A stretch of 64,000 nt of DNA from Aliiroseovarius sp. S1339 (GCF_023195695.1 NZ_JALPQG010000008.1:62001-126000), one strand, 5' to 3'. Numbered from the stretch's first letter, positions 51,887-61,791 are shown. The notes: a model not told the origin generated them from the letters alone. Program-made: numbers and translations.

Positions 51887-52849
51887 ATGAGTGGTTTGAT
51901 CGCGCTTCTGGACGATGTGGCAGGTATTGCGAAAATTGCGGCAGCGTCGGTGGACGACGTGGCCGGGCAAGCGGCCAAGGCTGGGGCGAAAGCGGCCGGG
52001 GCGGTGATCGACGATGCCGCCGTCACGCCGAAATACGTTCAGGGGTTCGAGCCCAAGCGCGAGCTGCCGATCATCGGGCGCATCGCGTGGGGATCGATCA
52101 AGAACAAGCTGATCATCCTGCTGCCAATCGGGCTGCTATTGTCGACGTTCGCGCCGTGGCTGATTGCTCCGCTTTTGATGCTGGGCGGGGCCTATCTGTG
52201 TTTCGAAGGGGCGGAAAAGGTCTGGCACGTCCTGTTCCCCCATGAAGAAACTTGGGACCACGCCGAACATGACATTGGCGACCCGGCCCATCTTGAGAAA
52301 GAGAAGATTGCCGGTGCGATCAAAACTGACTTTATCCTGTCGGCCGAGATCATGACCATTTCGCTGGCGGCCATCCCTGAAAGCAACATCTGGATGGAGG
52401 CGGCCACACTGGCCGTCGTCGCAATCGGGATCACAGTGATTGTTTACGGGTCGGTGGCGTTGATCGTAAAAATGGACGACGTTGGCTTGTATATGGCACA
52501 ACATGCCAAGCTGTCGGCCGCACGCGCCTTCGGGCGTGGCGTCGTGAATGCGATGCCGGGGCTTCTAAAGCTTTTGATGGTTATTGGAACGGCCGCGATG
52601 GTCTGGGTGGGTGGCTCTATCATCATTCACGGGCTGCAGGAACTCGGCTTGCATCAACCCTATCAGATCATCCACGACATCGCCGTCGCGGCCGCCCTTG
52701 CGGTGCCCAGCATGCCGGGCTTTGTGGAGTGGTTCGTGACAGCGGCGCTGGACGGTGTTGTCGGGCTGGTGATTGGCGTGCTGATCATCCCCATTGCAAC
52801 GCGTGTTATCGGGCCGGTTTGGGCATCCGTGGCCAAGGGGAAGGCCTAA
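51887..52849 (+). CDS. DUF808 membrane protein
   Basis: A 320-residue protein starting MSGLIALLDDVAGIAKIAAAS, with DDVAGQAAKAGAKAAGAVIDDAAVTPKYVQG, then about eight membrane helices including LLSTFAPWLIAPLLMLGGAYLCFEGAEK. These blocks define DUF808. Function is unknown. AAAGGGTGAATTTG precedes the ATG. It is divergent from the GapB-like gene. Confidence 0.87.
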   Translation: MSGLIALLDDVAGIAKIAAASVDDVAGQAAKAGAKAAGAVIDDAAVTPKYVQGFEPKRELPIIGRIAWGSIKNKLIILLPIGLLLSTFAPWLIAPLLMLGGAYLCFEGAEKVWHVLFPHEETWDHAEHDIGDPAHLEKEKIAGAIKTDFILSAEIMTISLAAIPESNIWMEAATLAVVAIGITVIVYGSVALIVKMDDVGLYMAQHAKLSAARAFGRGVVNAMPGLLKLLMVIGTAAMVWVGGSIIIHGLQELGLHQPYQIIHDIAVAAALAVPSMPGFVEWFVTAALDGVVGLVIGVLIIPIATRVIGPVWASVAKGKA

Positions 52850-53015
52850 GCGGTCGGCGCGAACGCAAGGGAAGCAAAAGTTCGTCTGTGCTGTTTGTTA
52901 AGGAAGGGTTCGCGGGACAGAGTGAGCTTTGCCTTCAATTGGGCAAATAACTGGTTTCGAGAGACGGGTATCTGATCAGCCGCAACAATTGCGACCCTAA
53001 AACGGTGGTTTCTGG

Positions 53016-53459
53016 TCACGAAGGGCGGCGCAGCTTGCCAGTCATCCTGAGGCCATCGCGCATGTTGAGGCCCAGCAAGGTAATGTTCACCGCGCCCGCG
53101 CTCAATTCCAGCGCCTGGACGACGTAGAACCCTGTGTCAAAGGCCCCCGCCTGCGCCTTGAACGACAGGTAGAGCGCCGACGGAATCAGGATCAAGATGC
53201 CATTGGCGGCAACGATGGGCATGCGTTTTTGTTTTTTCGCGACCAGGGGCCCGCGGCGCTTTTTCGAGAGTTGGAAACCTGAACCGCCCACCGCCGCAAG
53301 CGCCGGAACCAAGATCAGAAAACCCCACGGGATCAGGCTTTTGACTGTTGTAACCGCCGCAACGCTTGCGAAGAGTTCTGACAGAGCGGTGGACAGCCAG
53401 AAAGTAAGGATCATCAAGAGGGCGATGCCGCCAGCGATAGGGTGAACGACTTTAAGCAT
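53016..53459 (-). CDS. Four-helix membrane protein beside marR
   Basis: A 147-residue membrane protein with helices near 8-25, 45-62, 80-98 and 110-130 and a basic loop LSKKRRGPLVAKKQKRM. No family recognised. It is divergent from the MarR gene with two operator-like palindromes between, so it is a likely target of that regulator. GGAGCACC, containing GGAG, precedes the ATG. Confidence 0.75.
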   Translation of the reverse strand: MLKVVHPIAGGIALLMILTFWLSTALSELFASVAAVTTVKSLIPWGFLILVPALAAVGGSGFQLSKKRRGPLVAKKQKRMPIVAANGILILIPSALYLSFKAQAGAFDTGFYVVQALELSAGAVNITLLGLNMRDGLRMTGKLRRPS

Positions 53460-53486
53460 TGCGGTGCTCCTTAGGTTGAAGTGAAT

Positions 53487-53524
53487 GTATATAGCTTGCT
53501 ATATACTATTGCATAGCAAGCTAT
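53487..53524. promoter_or_regulatory. Two MarR-type palindromes between the membrane protein and marR
   Basis: GTATATAGC-TT-GCTATATAC (53487-53506) is a perfect nine-base inverted repeat, and ATAGC-AA-GCTAT (53513-53524) is a second perfect copy of the TAGC..GCTA core; their centres are 22 bases apart, about two DNA turns. Confidence 0.7.
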
Positions 53525-53544
53525 ACAAGTAGTAAGCTAGGTGC

Positions 53545-53961
53545 ATGGAGTTTTTGAAAAAACAATCAGCGGGATACCTTGCAAACCACATGGCACGGCT
53601 GTTTGCGCGTGGGTTGGCGGCGCGGATCAAGCCGTTGGGTCTGTCCATAGGCGCTTTTCCGGCGCTATTGGAGCTTTGGGAAAAAGATGGTCAGACGCAG
53701 AAGGAACTGGTCGTCCGGCTCGACATTGAGCAGGCAACCATGGCCAACACACTGGCACGGATGGAACGTGACGGGCTGATCGTCCGCAAGAGGGATGAAA
53801 GCGACGGACGGGTGCAGCGCGTTTGGCTGACCGATTGCACACGTAGCCTGCGAGGGCCTGCCATCGAAGCGGCGACCGCGGTCAACACCGCCGCACTCAG
53901 TGGTCTGTCGGAAGACGAACAACGTCATTTGATCGCGCTGATGCAGAAGGTCATCGCCTAA
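53545..53961 (+). CDS. MarR family transcriptional regulator
   Basis: A 138-residue winged-helix regulator. QKELVVRLDIEQATMANTLARMERDGLIVRKRDESDGRVQRVWLT is the recognition helix and wing region (about 50-95). It is divergent from a four-helix membrane protein with matching palindromes between; auto-repression and control of that gene are expected. Confidence 0.92.
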   Translation: MEFLKKQSAGYLANHMARLFARGLAARIKPLGLSIGAFPALLELWEKDGQTQKELVVRLDIEQATMANTLARMERDGLIVRKRDESDGRVQRVWLTDCTRSLRGPAIEAATAVNTAALSGLSEDEQRHLIALMQKVIA

Positions 53962-54147
53962 GTCGGGTGATCAACCGCAAATGCTCTGGTATGATCCTGT
54001 GAAAACCACCGAAATCAATGCCATCTGAGGACGCCGTTCGAAACACAAGCAGTCGTTGAAGGTTTATGCGTCTCCCATGTGGGCAGCCATTCTTGGGGCG
54101 GCAGAAAATCGGTAGATCGGGCGCAACGTCGGCGCTGTCCAGAATAG

Positions 54148-54178
54148 AAAACGCCCCGCCAAAGGTCTGGCGAGGCGC
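54148..54178 (-). terminator. Terminator of tkt
   Basis: On the minus strand GCGCCTCGCCA pairs with TGGCGGGGCG with one mismatch around a short loop and is followed by TTTTC, 24 bases after the tkt stop. The remaining 53962-54147 bases hold no recognised feature. Confidence 0.75.
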
Positions 54179-54202
54179 TTCAGTTTGCTGCTGTTGAGTG
54201 AC

Positions 54203-56227
54203 TTAGCCCAAGAGGTCTTTGGCTTTGGCGACGACGTTTTCCGCCGTGATACCAAACTTCTCAAACAGGGTGCCCGCGGGCGCAGACGCGCCGAAGCTGT
54301 CCATCCCCACGAAGGCGGCTTTGGCCTCGCGGCCACGTTCGCCCAGAAGCCAGCGATCCCAGCCGCCATCACGCACGGCAGCCTCAATGCCGACGCGCAC
54401 AGGGCCGGGGGGCAGAACCTTGCGGCGATAGGCTTCGTCTTGCTGGGCAAACAGTTCCATACAGGGCATGGACACAACGCGGGTGCCGATGCCTTGGGCC
54501 TCAAGTGTCGCACGCGCTTCCATCGCCAGCGACACTTCAGAGCCGGTCGCGATCAGGATCACCTGACGCTTGCCAGCTTCTGCATCCGCCAGAACATAAG
54601 CACCCTGCGCCGTGAGGTTGCGTTGCTTATATTCGGTGCGCACGGTCGGCAGGTTTTGCCGGGTCAGAACCATCGTCGAGGGCACCTCTTTCGAGGTCAG
54701 CGCCAACTCCCAAGCTTCTGCCGTTTCCACCGTGTCCGCTGGGCGGAAGGTGTAGCTGTTAGGGGTCGCGCGGCAAATCGCCAGATGCTCGACCGGCTGG
54801 TGCGTCGGGCCGTCTTCGCCAACGCCGATACTGTCGTGGGTCATCACGAACACGGTCGGGATTTTCATCAGCGACGCCAGACGCATGGCTGGGCGGGCAT
54901 AATCGGTGAAGCAGAAGAACGTGCCGCCATAGGGGCGCATACCGCCATGCAGCACCATGCCGTTCATCGCAGCGGCCATGCCGTGTTCGCGGATACCCCA
55001 ATAGATGTAGCGACCCTTGCGGTTGTCCGTGTCAAAGACGCCCAGATCACCGGTCTTGGTGTTGTTCGATCCAGTCAGGTCTGCCGATCCGCCAACGGTT
55101 TCCGGCATCACCGGGTTGATCACCTCAAGCGCCATTTCCGACGATTTTCGGGTGGCAACCTTGGGCTTGCCTTCGGCCACCTGACGTTTCAGGGCACGCA
55201 CGACGCCGCCAAGTTTCTTGGGCACATCCAGCGCATAGGCGCGATTGAACTCGGCCTGTTTGCGTTCGCTGATCGACGCAAAGCGGGCTTCCCACTCAGC
55301 ACGCGCCTCGGCCCCCTTGGCGCCGATGGCTTCCCAGGCTTTCTTCACATCATCAAGAACCTGGAACGCTCCAAGCGGTGCGCCATAAGCCTCTTTCGCA
55401 GCTTTCAGCTGGTCGGCGTCGGTCAATGCGCCATGCCCCTTCGAGGTGTCCTGCGCCGCATGACCCAGCGCGATATGCGTCTTGCAGGCGATCATCGACG
55501 GTTTGTTGGTAGACTTGGCCTTGGTGATCGCAGCGTCGATCTGTTCTGGATCGTGGCCGTCGATTTCCTGAACATGCCAGCCCGCCGCTTTGAAGCGCAT
55601 AACCTGATTGGTGCGGTCAGACAGCGAGACTTTGCCGTCGATCGTGATGTCATTGTTGTCCCAAAACACAACCAGCTTGCCCAGCTGGTGACGCCCGGCC
55701 AGACCGATGGCTTCGTGGCTGATGCCCTCCATCAGGCAGCCGTCGCCCGCGATCACATAGGTGTAGTGATCCACGATCTTCTTGCCGAAACGGGCGCGTT
55801 GAATTTCCTCGGCCATGGCAAACCCCACGGCATTGGCAATGCCCTGACCCAGTGGGCCGGTGGTCGTTTCAACGCCCGAGACGTGGCCGTATTCCGGGTG
55901 ACCGGCGGTGATCGCGTCCCACTGGCGGAAATCCTTGATCTGCTGCAGGGTCACATCTTCATAGCCCGTCAGGTGCAACAGCGAATAGATCAGCATCGAG
56001 CCGTGACCGGCCGACAGGATGAACCGATCGCGGTCCGCCCAACGCGGCGCGGACGCATCAAATTTCAGGTGATTTTCAAAAAGCACCGTTGCCACATCGG
56101 CCATGCCCATCGGCATGCCAGAGTGGCCCGAGTTTGCGGCAGCAACCGCATCCAGTGTCAGCGAACGGATCGCAGTGGCTTTTTTCCAGTGATCGGGGTG
56201 GCTTGCGCGCAGTGTGGCGATGTCCAA
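54203..56227 (-). CDS. tkt: Transketolase Tkt
   Basis: A 674-residue thiamine-diphosphate enzyme of the pentose phosphate pathway. [18 protein letters not shown] (about 155) is the TPP-Mg motif, and [30 protein letters not shown] and the C-terminal [16 protein letters not shown] are typical. The start is TTG at 56227, with AAAGGAT eight bases upstream. It is divergent from the coiled-coil/zapA genes. Confidence 0.96.
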   Translation of the reverse strand: MDIATLRASHPDHWKKATAIRSLTLDAVAAANSGHSGMPMGMADVATVLFENHLKFDASAPRWADRDRFILSAGHGSMLIYSLLHLTGYEDVTLQQIKDFRQWDAITAGHPEYGHVSGVETTTGPLGQGIANAVGFAMAEEIQRARFGKKIVDHYTYVIAGDGCLMEGISHEAIGLAGRHQLGKLVVFWDNNDITIDGKVSLSDRTNQVMRFKAAGWHVQEIDGHDPEQIDAAITKAKSTNKPSMIACKTHIALGHAAQDTSKGHGALTDADQLKAAKEAYGAPLGAFQVLDDVKKAWEAIGAKGAEARAEWEARFASISERKQAEFNRAYALDVPKKLGGVVRALKRQVAEGKPKVATRKSSEMALEVINPVMPETVGGSADLTGSNNTKTGDLGVFDTDNRKGRYIYWGIREHGMAAAMNGMVLHGGMRPYGGTFFCFTDYARPAMRLASLMKIPTVFVMTHDSIGVGEDGPTHQPVEHLAICRATPNSYTFRPADTVETAEAWELALTSKEVPSTMVLTRQNLPTVRTEYKQRNLTAQGAYVLADAEAGKRQVILIATGSEVSLAMEARATLEAQGIGTRVVSMPCMELFAQQDEAYRRKVLPPGPVRVGIEAAVRDGGWDRWLLGERGREAKAAFVGMDSFGASAPAGTLFEKFGITAENVVAKAKDLLG

Positions 56228-56466
56228 CGGTCAACATCCTTTGACAAAGTTGAGGTTGGACCCCTGATAACAGCCATTTGCCAAGGGTCAAGCCAAGGTG
56301 CATGTCGCCCGCCAAGTGACTGGAATAGAACGAGGGGCGCATTTTCAAATGCGGTCGGTTATGATTGTCGTATTGACGCGTAAGGCCGATTCGCCCGCAT
56401 GTCTTGCGTTGTCAGGTTGACAGGCATGTGACAAGATCGGGCAAACAAACTGGTTCAGGGCAGAAC

Positions 56467-56982
56467 ATGAGCGACATTTCCGAATTGGAAACCCGCATCA
56501 CCACCGCGCTCGAGCGGATCAGCAGCGGCCTTTCGGCGCTGCCCCCTCAGGCAACGGGTGCGGATGATGAGATTGCGCGGCTGAAAGCTGCGCTAGATGA
56601 TGAACGCACCACCAACAGCCAGATGGCTGAACGCTTGAAAGCGGTGCAGCACAGCCGCACTGAAGAAGCGGACCGGTTGCACAAAGAACTCGAACGTCTG
56701 ACCGCGCAACTGGCGACCGACGAAGTGGTCATCACCAAGATGCGGCAAGCGAATGCCGATTTGCGGGCCAACAATGATGCGTTGCGCAATGCAGTTGGGG
56801 ACGGTGTGGTGGATGCCGAACTGGTCAACGCGTCTATGGCGACCGAACTTGAAGGGCTGCGCGTCGCGCAAGCTGCCGACCGGGCCGAACTGGATGCGGT
56901 GCTGGGCGAGCTAGGGCAATTGATTGCTGAAAACGACCCCGACGCGCCGACCGAGTCTAAGAAGGAGGGTACCGATGCCTGA
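56467..56982 (+). CDS. Coiled-coil protein upstream of zapA
   Basis: A 171-residue protein that is mostly charged heptads (EEADRLHKELERLTAQLA, ITKMRQANADLRANNDALRN), a predicted coiled coil from about 45 to 120. It ends eight bases into zapA. By position it may be a partner of ZapA, in the role ZapB plays in gammaproteobacteria; this is an inference. No membrane segment is present. Confidence 0.7.
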   Translation: MSDISELETRITTALERISSGLSALPPQATGADDEIARLKAALDDERTTNSQMAERLKAVQHSRTEEADRLHKELERLTAQLATDEVVITKMRQANADLRANNDALRNAVGDGVVDAELVNASMATELEGLRVAQAADRAELDAVLGELGQLIAENDPDAPTESKKEGTDA

Positions 56983-57358
56983 TATCAACATCACCATTGG
57001 AAGCCGCACCTTCGACGTGGCCTGTCAGGAAGGCGAGGAGCATTTCCTGATCACGGCAGCCAAGCTGCTGGACAACGAAGCCTCGGTTCTGGTCAGCCAG
57101 ATGAGTAATCTGACCGAAAGCCGGATGCTGTTGATGGCCGGACTGATGCTGGCCGACAAAACGGCCGGGCTTGAAGACAAGGTTAAACTGGCCGACAAGA
57201 AAGTGACGGATATGGAAGCCCAGATCTACGCGTTGCAAAATGCGGCACCGCAAAAGGTCGAAGTGCCGGTCATTCCCGATGCGGTCACAGATACTTTGGC
57301 CGAAATCGCAGCCCGCGCCGAAGCCGTCGCTGCGGAAGTTGAAGAACGCGCCTCATGA
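56975..57358 (+). CDS. zapA: Cell division protein ZapA
   Basis: A 127-residue protein starting MPDINITIGSRTFDVACQEGEE, the ZapA domain that binds and bundles FtsZ at the division ring, followed by a coiled-coil tail. AAGGAGGGTACCG precedes the ATG. It overlaps the coiled-coil gene by eight bases and the MliC-like gene by four. Confidence 0.9.
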   Translation: MPDINITIGSRTFDVACQEGEEHFLITAAKLLDNEASVLVSQMSNLTESRMLLMAGLMLADKTAGLEDKVKLADKKVTDMEAQIYALQNAAPQKVEVPVIPDAVTDTLAEIAARAEAVAAEVEERAS

Positions 57359-57711
57359 TATTGAATGTCCGCAATGCGTGTGCCCTTTGCGCCTGTCTTG
57401 TTATGTCAGCAAGCGCGTTCCCTGCTTGGTCGAGCGATTCCCTGCAAACTGTGCACTACGCCTGCGAACGCGGGGCAATCGTAGCTGCCACCTATGTCAA
57501 CAGCGCGGATGCGTCGTTTGCTGTGGTCTCTGTCGAAGGGCAGCAGGTGGGGCTTACGCAGATCCAGTCAGCGTCGGGCGCGAAATACACTCAGGACGCA
57601 GATGGTGTGGGCTATATCTGGTGGACCAAGGGCGACGAAGCGTTTCTGACTTGGGGCAATGCCCAAAGCGGTGAGGACGAAACGCTTCTGTCGCAATGTA
57701 AGGCGCGGTAA
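57355..57711 (+). CDS. MliC-like lysozyme inhibitor, secreted
   Basis: A 118-residue protein with a signal peptide (about 1-27, ending AWS-SDS) followed by HYACERGAIVAATYVNS and GAKYTQDADGVGYIWWTKGDEAFLTW, the MliC/PF09864 barrel blocks. The family blocks C-type lysozyme. The CxxC-like first Cys pairs with a C-terminal Cys. It overlaps zapA by four bases, so it is likely co-transcribed with it. A weak hairpin separates it from grx4. Confidence 0.8.
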   Translation: MILNVRNACALCACLVMSASAFPAWSSDSLQTVHYACERGAIVAATYVNSADASFAVVSVEGQQVGLTQIQSASGAKYTQDADGVGYIWWTKGDEAFLTWGNAQSGEDETLLSQCKAR

Positions 57712-57731
57712 ACCAACCCGCGTGAACGGGA

Positions 57732-58094
57732 TTAGCCGTTCGCTTCGCGGATCTTGTCTGCGGCTTCCTTGTTATAGGCGACACCGTTTTCATCAAACAG
57801 CGTGTCCAGCTCGCCCGACAACGTCATCTCGGTGATGATATCGCAGCCACCCACGAATTCACCCTTCACGTAAAGCTGCGGGATGGTTGGCCAATCCGAA
57901 TAGTCCTTGATGCCTTGGCGGATGCCCTCATCGGCCAGCACGTTCACATCGGCGAAGTCCACACCCATGAAGTTCAGAACCCCGGCCACGCGGGACGAAA
58001 ACCCGCATTGCGGCATGTCCTTAGTGCCTTTCATGTAAAGCACAACATCGTTGGCTTTCACGGTATCTTGGATCTGTGTTTTTGCGTCGGTCAT
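57732..58094 (-). CDS. grxD: Monothiol glutaredoxin of the Grx4 family
   Basis: A 120-residue glutaredoxin with the active site CGFS in DMPQCGFSSRVAG and the later WPTIPQLYVKGEFVGGCDII, which binds glutathione. Grx4 carries iron-sulfur clusters with BolA partners. It starts one base after the 82-residue membrane protein stop, which follows bolA, forming one operon. Confidence 0.93.
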   Translation of the reverse strand: MTDAKTQIQDTVKANDVVLYMKGTKDMPQCGFSSRVAGVLNFMGVDFADVNVLADEGIRQGIKDYSDWPTIPQLYVKGEFVGGCDIITEMTLSGELDTLFDENGVAYNKEAADKIREANG

Positions 58095-58095
58095 A

Positions 58096-58344
58096 TTATC
58101 TGTCCTTTCGGGTATGCTTTATCATACCGCGTGAATATTCCTGCGGATTCTTGGTCACATTAAAACCCGGTCGATGATAGGAATTTTCCCCGCTCATGCC
58201 CGTGTCAATCATAGTTTCGCCTTGTCCCGGTTCGGTGCCTTTGTTTTGCGTCGCTGGTGGATATTTTACCCTGTGCCATATTTTTAAAATGAAGGCAGAG
58301 ACAACCAGCACAGAAAACAAAATCCACCAGCCCCAGAACGCCAT
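58096..58344 (-). CDS. Small membrane-anchored protein between bolA and grx4
   Basis: An 82-residue protein with one membrane helix near the N-terminus (about 1-21) and a charged soluble tail containing GETMIDTGMSGENSYHRPGFN. No family recognised. The start ATG at 58344 overlaps the bolA stop by one base; a GTG at 58347 would overlap by four. Its placement between bolA and grx4 suggests a role linking the pair to the membrane, an inference only. Confidence 0.65.
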   Translation of the reverse strand: MAFWGWWILFSVLVVSAFILKIWHRVKYPPATQNKGTEPGQGETMIDTGMSGENSYHRPGFNVTKNPQEYSRGMIKHTRKDR

Positions 58345-58586
58345 CACTCGGGCACTTTTGTGGTCAGTGCCAGCGCGTGCAGCTCGCCCTGGCTGCCAGC
58401 CATCTTTTCTTTCAGCGCTGCATAGACGGCGCGTTGCTGTTGCACACGGTTCTGGCCGCGAAAGCTTTCGTCCACCACTTCGGCGGCATAGTGATTTCCG
58501 TCACCCGCCAGATCGGTGATGGTAATTTTTGCGTCCGGGAAGGCCTCGCGGATGAGGGCTTCGATTGCGGATGCTTCCATGGCCAT
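58344..58586 (-). CDS. BolA family protein
   Basis: An 80-residue protein with the BolA fold segment ITITDLAGDGNHYAAEVVDESFRGQNRVQQQRAVYAAL; the His in GNHY and the C-terminal HALALTTK fit IbaG/BolA types. It works with monothiol glutaredoxins in iron-sulfur cluster handling. GAGG lies eight bases before the ATG. Confidence 0.9.
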   Translation of the reverse strand: MAMEASAIEALIREAFPDAKITITDLAGDGNHYAAEVVDESFRGQNRVQQQRAVYAALKEKMAGSQGELHALALTTKVPE

Positions 58587-58646
58587 GTTCGGAACCTCGT
58601 TTGTGTTTCAACTCAATCTAAGATCGGGGGCAGGGCGCCGCAAGGG

Positions 58647-59183
58647 CTAGCGGCGCGTCGCGGCGTCACGAAAGCTGGTCAGCACAGCGCGGGCGTCGGA
58701 CAATAGCCCCGCTTGCTCTGCATCGGCCAATCCGGGTGCCGTCCAGGCAGGGTTGGGGAGAAGGGTGTTTAGCATCTTCTGACGCGCTGCTTCCTGCGTC
58801 GGGCTGAGTGGCAGGTTTTCGGCCACGCGAAACATCTCGATCATGTCGCAGATCGCGCGCATCCGGCGATAGGCTTCGGAAATGTCCTCTAGCAACTGAC
58901 GGTCTTTGCGCCAGCGCTTGCGCGGGAAGATGTGGGTCATCACATAAGGCCCGGCCCCTTTGCAGTCAAATCGCGCACAGCCGGGAAACCCTTGATCTTC
59001 AAGGGTTTCATGGATGCGGCATAGGTTATCGGCGCCCAGATGACGGCACGGGGCAAGCGCAGGCTTGGCGAAGGCAAAATCGTCGCCCGCGTCAAAGCCC
59101 GGCGACACGCAGCATAGCCCGGCACAGGACGCGCAATCGGCCACCAACGCAGTCATGTCCTGTGGGTCGGGTAGGGCTGTCAT
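58647..59183 (-). CDS. Cysteine-rich hypothetical protein downstream of purL
   Basis: A 178-residue soluble protein with a Cys cluster CASCAGLCC near residue 22 and further Cys at CRHLGADNLC and CARFDC, resembling the cysteine cluster of YkgJ-like metal-chelating proteins. It starts four bases after the purL stop, so it may be co-transcribed. Function is unknown; metal binding is an inference from the Cys pattern. Confidence 0.7.
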   Translation of the reverse strand: MTALPDPQDMTALVADCASCAGLCCVSPGFDAGDDFAFAKPALAPCRHLGADNLCRIHETLEDQGFPGCARFDCKGAGPYVMTHIFPRKRWRKDRQLLEDISEAYRRMRAICDMIEMFRVAENLPLSPTQEAARQKMLNTLLPNPAWTAPGLADAEQAGLLSDARAVLTSFRDAATRR

Positions 59184-59187
59184 GGGA

Positions 59188-61347
59188 TCATCGATGTGCC
59201 TGATCAAATCCTGTGCGGAAGATCTGGGCCAACTCATCCAGCGGCGCTTCTGAGCCACCCATCTTGACCGTATCGCCTGTAAAGCGACCGACAGAGGCGA
59301 TGGGGATGCCCAACTTGCCCGCCTCGATCATCAAAGCCTCGGCCTGATCGAAGTTACAAGCCACCAGATAGCGCGCCTGATCTTCTCCGAACAGGGTCGG
59401 CGTGTCGGCAGTGTCGAGCGAGACCCCCACGCCTCCCGCTTCGGCCATTTCAAATGCAGCGATCGCCAGACCGCCATCAGACAGGTCAGAACAGGCTTTG
59501 ATCAGTTCGCGATTGGCGCGGATGAAGTCGCCGTGCTTTTTCTCGGCCGCAAGGTCCACTTGCGGGGCGTCGCCGTCTTCGCGGTTGAAGACCTCGGCCA
59601 GCAGGGCGGATTGGCCCAGATGACCAGTGGTCTCGCCAATGACCATCGCGACATGGCCGTCACGGGCCACACCGTCGATCATGTCGTCAAGGCTGTCCAG
59701 AAGCCCGACGGCACCGATGGTCGGCGTGGGCAGGATGCCTTGACCGTCAGTTTCATTGTAAAGCGAGACGTTGCCGGACACGATGGGAACGTCCAGCGCC
59801 GCGACAGCTTCACCAATGCCTTTGATGGCACCCACAAGCTGGCCCATGATCTCGGGCTTTTCGGGGTTCCCGAAGTTCAGGTTGTCGGTTGTGGCAAGGG
59901 GCTTCGCGCCGACGGCAGTCAGGTTGCGGTAAGCCTCGGCAACGGCTTGTTTACCACCTTCAAACGGGTTCGCCATCACATAGCGCGGCGTCACGTCCGA
60001 GGTGAAGGCTATCGCCTTGTCGGTTCCGTGCACCCGCACGATGCCGGCGCCCAAACCGGGTGCGCGGACGGTATCGGCCATGACCATGTGGTCGTATTGC
60101 TCATAGACCCATTGCCTCGCCGCGTAGTTGGGCGAGCCAATCAGGGCCTTCAGCCCATCAATCGCGTCGATTTCGGGCACGTCTGAAAGCGGTTCAACGG
60201 CAGGTGTTTCGACCCATGGGCGATCATATTCGGGGGCGCGACCAGATAGGGGGGACAGCGGCAGGTCGGCTTTGACCTCGCCGTTGTGCATGATCAAAAA
60301 ACGATCTTCGGCAAGCGTTTCACCGACGATTGCGAAGTCAAGATCCCACTTTTCGAACACGGCGCGGGCTTCAGCCTCTTTTTCGGGCTTCAGCACCATC
60401 AGCATCCGCTCTTGGCTTTCGGACAGCATCATTTCATAGGCGGTCATGTTGTCTTCGCGCTGGGGCACGTCTTCAAGGTTCAGCTTGACGCCCAGACCGC
60501 CTTTGTCGCCCATTTCGACCGCCGAGCAGGTCAGGCCAGCGGCACCCATGTCCTGGATCGAGATGACAGCGCCGGTCTGCATCAACTCCAGCGTGGCTTC
60601 CATCAGGCGCTTTTCGGTGAAGGGGTCACCGACTTGCACCGTGGGGCGCTTGTCTTCGATCGTGTCGTCAAACTCGGCCGATGCCATCGTCGCGCCGCCC
60701 ACACCGTCGCGTCCTGTCTTGGCACCCAGATAGACGACAGGCATGCCGACGCCGGAGGCGGCGGAATAGAAAATCTTGTCGGTGTCGGCCAAGCCCGCGG
60801 CAAAGGCGTTCACAAGGCAGTTGCCGTTATAGGCGGGGTGGAAGCGAACCTCGCCGCCCACATTGGGGACCCCGAAACAGTTGCCGTAGCCGCCGATGCC
60901 TTCGACGACCCCGTTGACCAGTTGCTTAGTCTTGGGATGATCAATCTCGCCAAAAGACAGGGAGTTCATCGCGGCGATGGGGCGCGCGCCCATGGTGAAC
61001 ACGTCGCGCAGAATGCCGCCAACGCCGGTGGCCGCACCCTGATAGGGTTCGATATAGGACGGGTGGTTGTGGCTTTCCATCTTGAAGACCACAGCCTGAC
61101 CATCACCGATATCGACGATGCCCGCGTTTTCTCCGGGACCACAAATGACCTGAGGGCCTTCTGTGGGCAGGGTGCGCAACCATTTCTTCGAGGACTTATA
61201 GGAACAGTGCTCGTTCCACATGGCCGAGAAGATGCCAAGCTCGGTGAACGTCGGCTCGCGACCAATGATTTCGAGGAGCAGGTCGTATTCGTCCGGCTTC
61301 AAACCGTGTGCGGAAATCAGGTCCTCGGTGATCTTCGGCTCTTGCAT
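59188..61347 (-). CDS. purL: Phosphoribosylformylglycinamidine synthase PurL
   Basis: A 719-residue PurL of the small two-domain type. [20 protein letters not shown] and [24 protein letters not shown] are the FGAM synthase motifs; [20 protein letters not shown] occurs in the second domain. It makes FGAM from FGAR with PurQ-supplied ammonia; purQ and purS are not here. I use the ATG at 61347. The downstream Cys-rich gene starts four bases after the stop. Confidence 0.96.
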   Translation of the reverse strand: MQEPKITEDLISAHGLKPDEYDLLLEIIGREPTFTELGIFSAMWNEHCSYKSSKKWLRTLPTEGPQVICGPGENAGIVDIGDGQAVVFKMESHNHPSYIEPYQGAATGVGGILRDVFTMGARPIAAMNSLSFGEIDHPKTKQLVNGVVEGIGGYGNCFGVPNVGGEVRFHPAYNGNCLVNAFAAGLADTDKIFYSAASGVGMPVVYLGAKTGRDGVGGATMASAEFDDTIEDKRPTVQVGDPFTEKRLMEATLELMQTGAVISIQDMGAAGLTCSAVEMGDKGGLGVKLNLEDVPQREDNMTAYEMMLSESQERMLMVLKPEKEAEARAVFEKWDLDFAIVGETLAEDRFLIMHNGEVKADLPLSPLSGRAPEYDRPWVETPAVEPLSDVPEIDAIDGLKALIGSPNYAARQWVYEQYDHMVMADTVRAPGLGAGIVRVHGTDKAIAFTSDVTPRYVMANPFEGGKQAVAEAYRNLTAVGAKPLATTDNLNFGNPEKPEIMGQLVGAIKGIGEAVAALDVPIVSGNVSLYNETDGQGILPTPTIGAVGLLDSLDDMIDGVARDGHVAMVIGETTGHLGQSALLAEVFNREDGDAPQVDLAAEKKHGDFIRANRELIKACSDLSDGGLAIAAFEMAEAGGVGVSLDTADTPTLFGEDQARYLVACNFDQAEALMIEAGKLGIPIASVGRFTGDTVKMGGSEAPLDELAQIFRTGFDQAHR

Positions 61348-61791
61348 GCCTGTTTCCCCCTTAGGCTTTGGTTGGCGCCTTTTATGCGATGCGTGCGTAA
61401 TGGGAAAGAGCAAAGGCGTTGGCTGCAAAGGCGCGAACAGGCGTTTGCGAAAAAAAAGAGGCCGGGCAAAGCCCGGCCAAGTCCAACAGGGAGGTAAAAA
61501 CCGACTAAAGCAAAGCTCACCATCGGCTTTGAATAAGAATTAGGGCTCATAGGTCTCTGGATCAAGGGAAATTGCTGCATTGCAGCTATGCAGTCTGCGC
61601 ATATCAGCGCGCAAAAAATGGGACGCAATCGCGAATAGGTAGAGCAGAGTCGCGATATTTCCTGAATTTATAACGGGTTAAGTGTTTTTTGCGGTGGACG
61701 ATTGTATGCAGCGGCGTGGAGGGGCAATTTCTGACTGTTGCAAAGAAACATCAATATCGGAAGGGCAGGAATGCATATTTGCATTGAAAAT
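61348..61791. other. 444-base intergenic region between purL and lysR
   Basis: Contains a strong minus-strand terminator (61450-61478), about 310 bases downstream of the LysR gene, and a CTGC-ATT-GCAG site at 61575-61585 (extended to GCTGC/GCAGC). The bases from 61348 to 61449 should hold the purL promoter; I see no obvious hexamers. No ORF with a ribosome site was found. Confidence 0.5.
61450..61478 (-). terminator. Minus-strand terminator in the purL-lysR gap
   Basis: GGCCGGGC-TTT-GCCCGGCC is a perfect eight-pair stem with a three-base loop and is followed on the minus strand by CTCTTTTTTTT. No plus-strand T-run exists. It ends a minus-strand transcript coming from lysR or from a promoter in the gap. 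Confidence 0.8.

Noticed and set aside
54185-56383. Very long plus-strand frame opposite tkt (732 codons)
   Set aside because: Mirror of the transketolase reading frame; codon use and product are not protein-like, and tkt is clear on the other strand.
60286-61497. Plus-strand frame opposite purL (403 codons)
   Set aside because: Antisense of PurL without recognisable domains; it runs through the purL promoter area.
61317-61628. Minus-strand 103-codon frame across the purL-lysR gap
   Set aside because: It would read through the strong terminator hairpin at 61450-61478 and into purL, and lacks a ribosome site.
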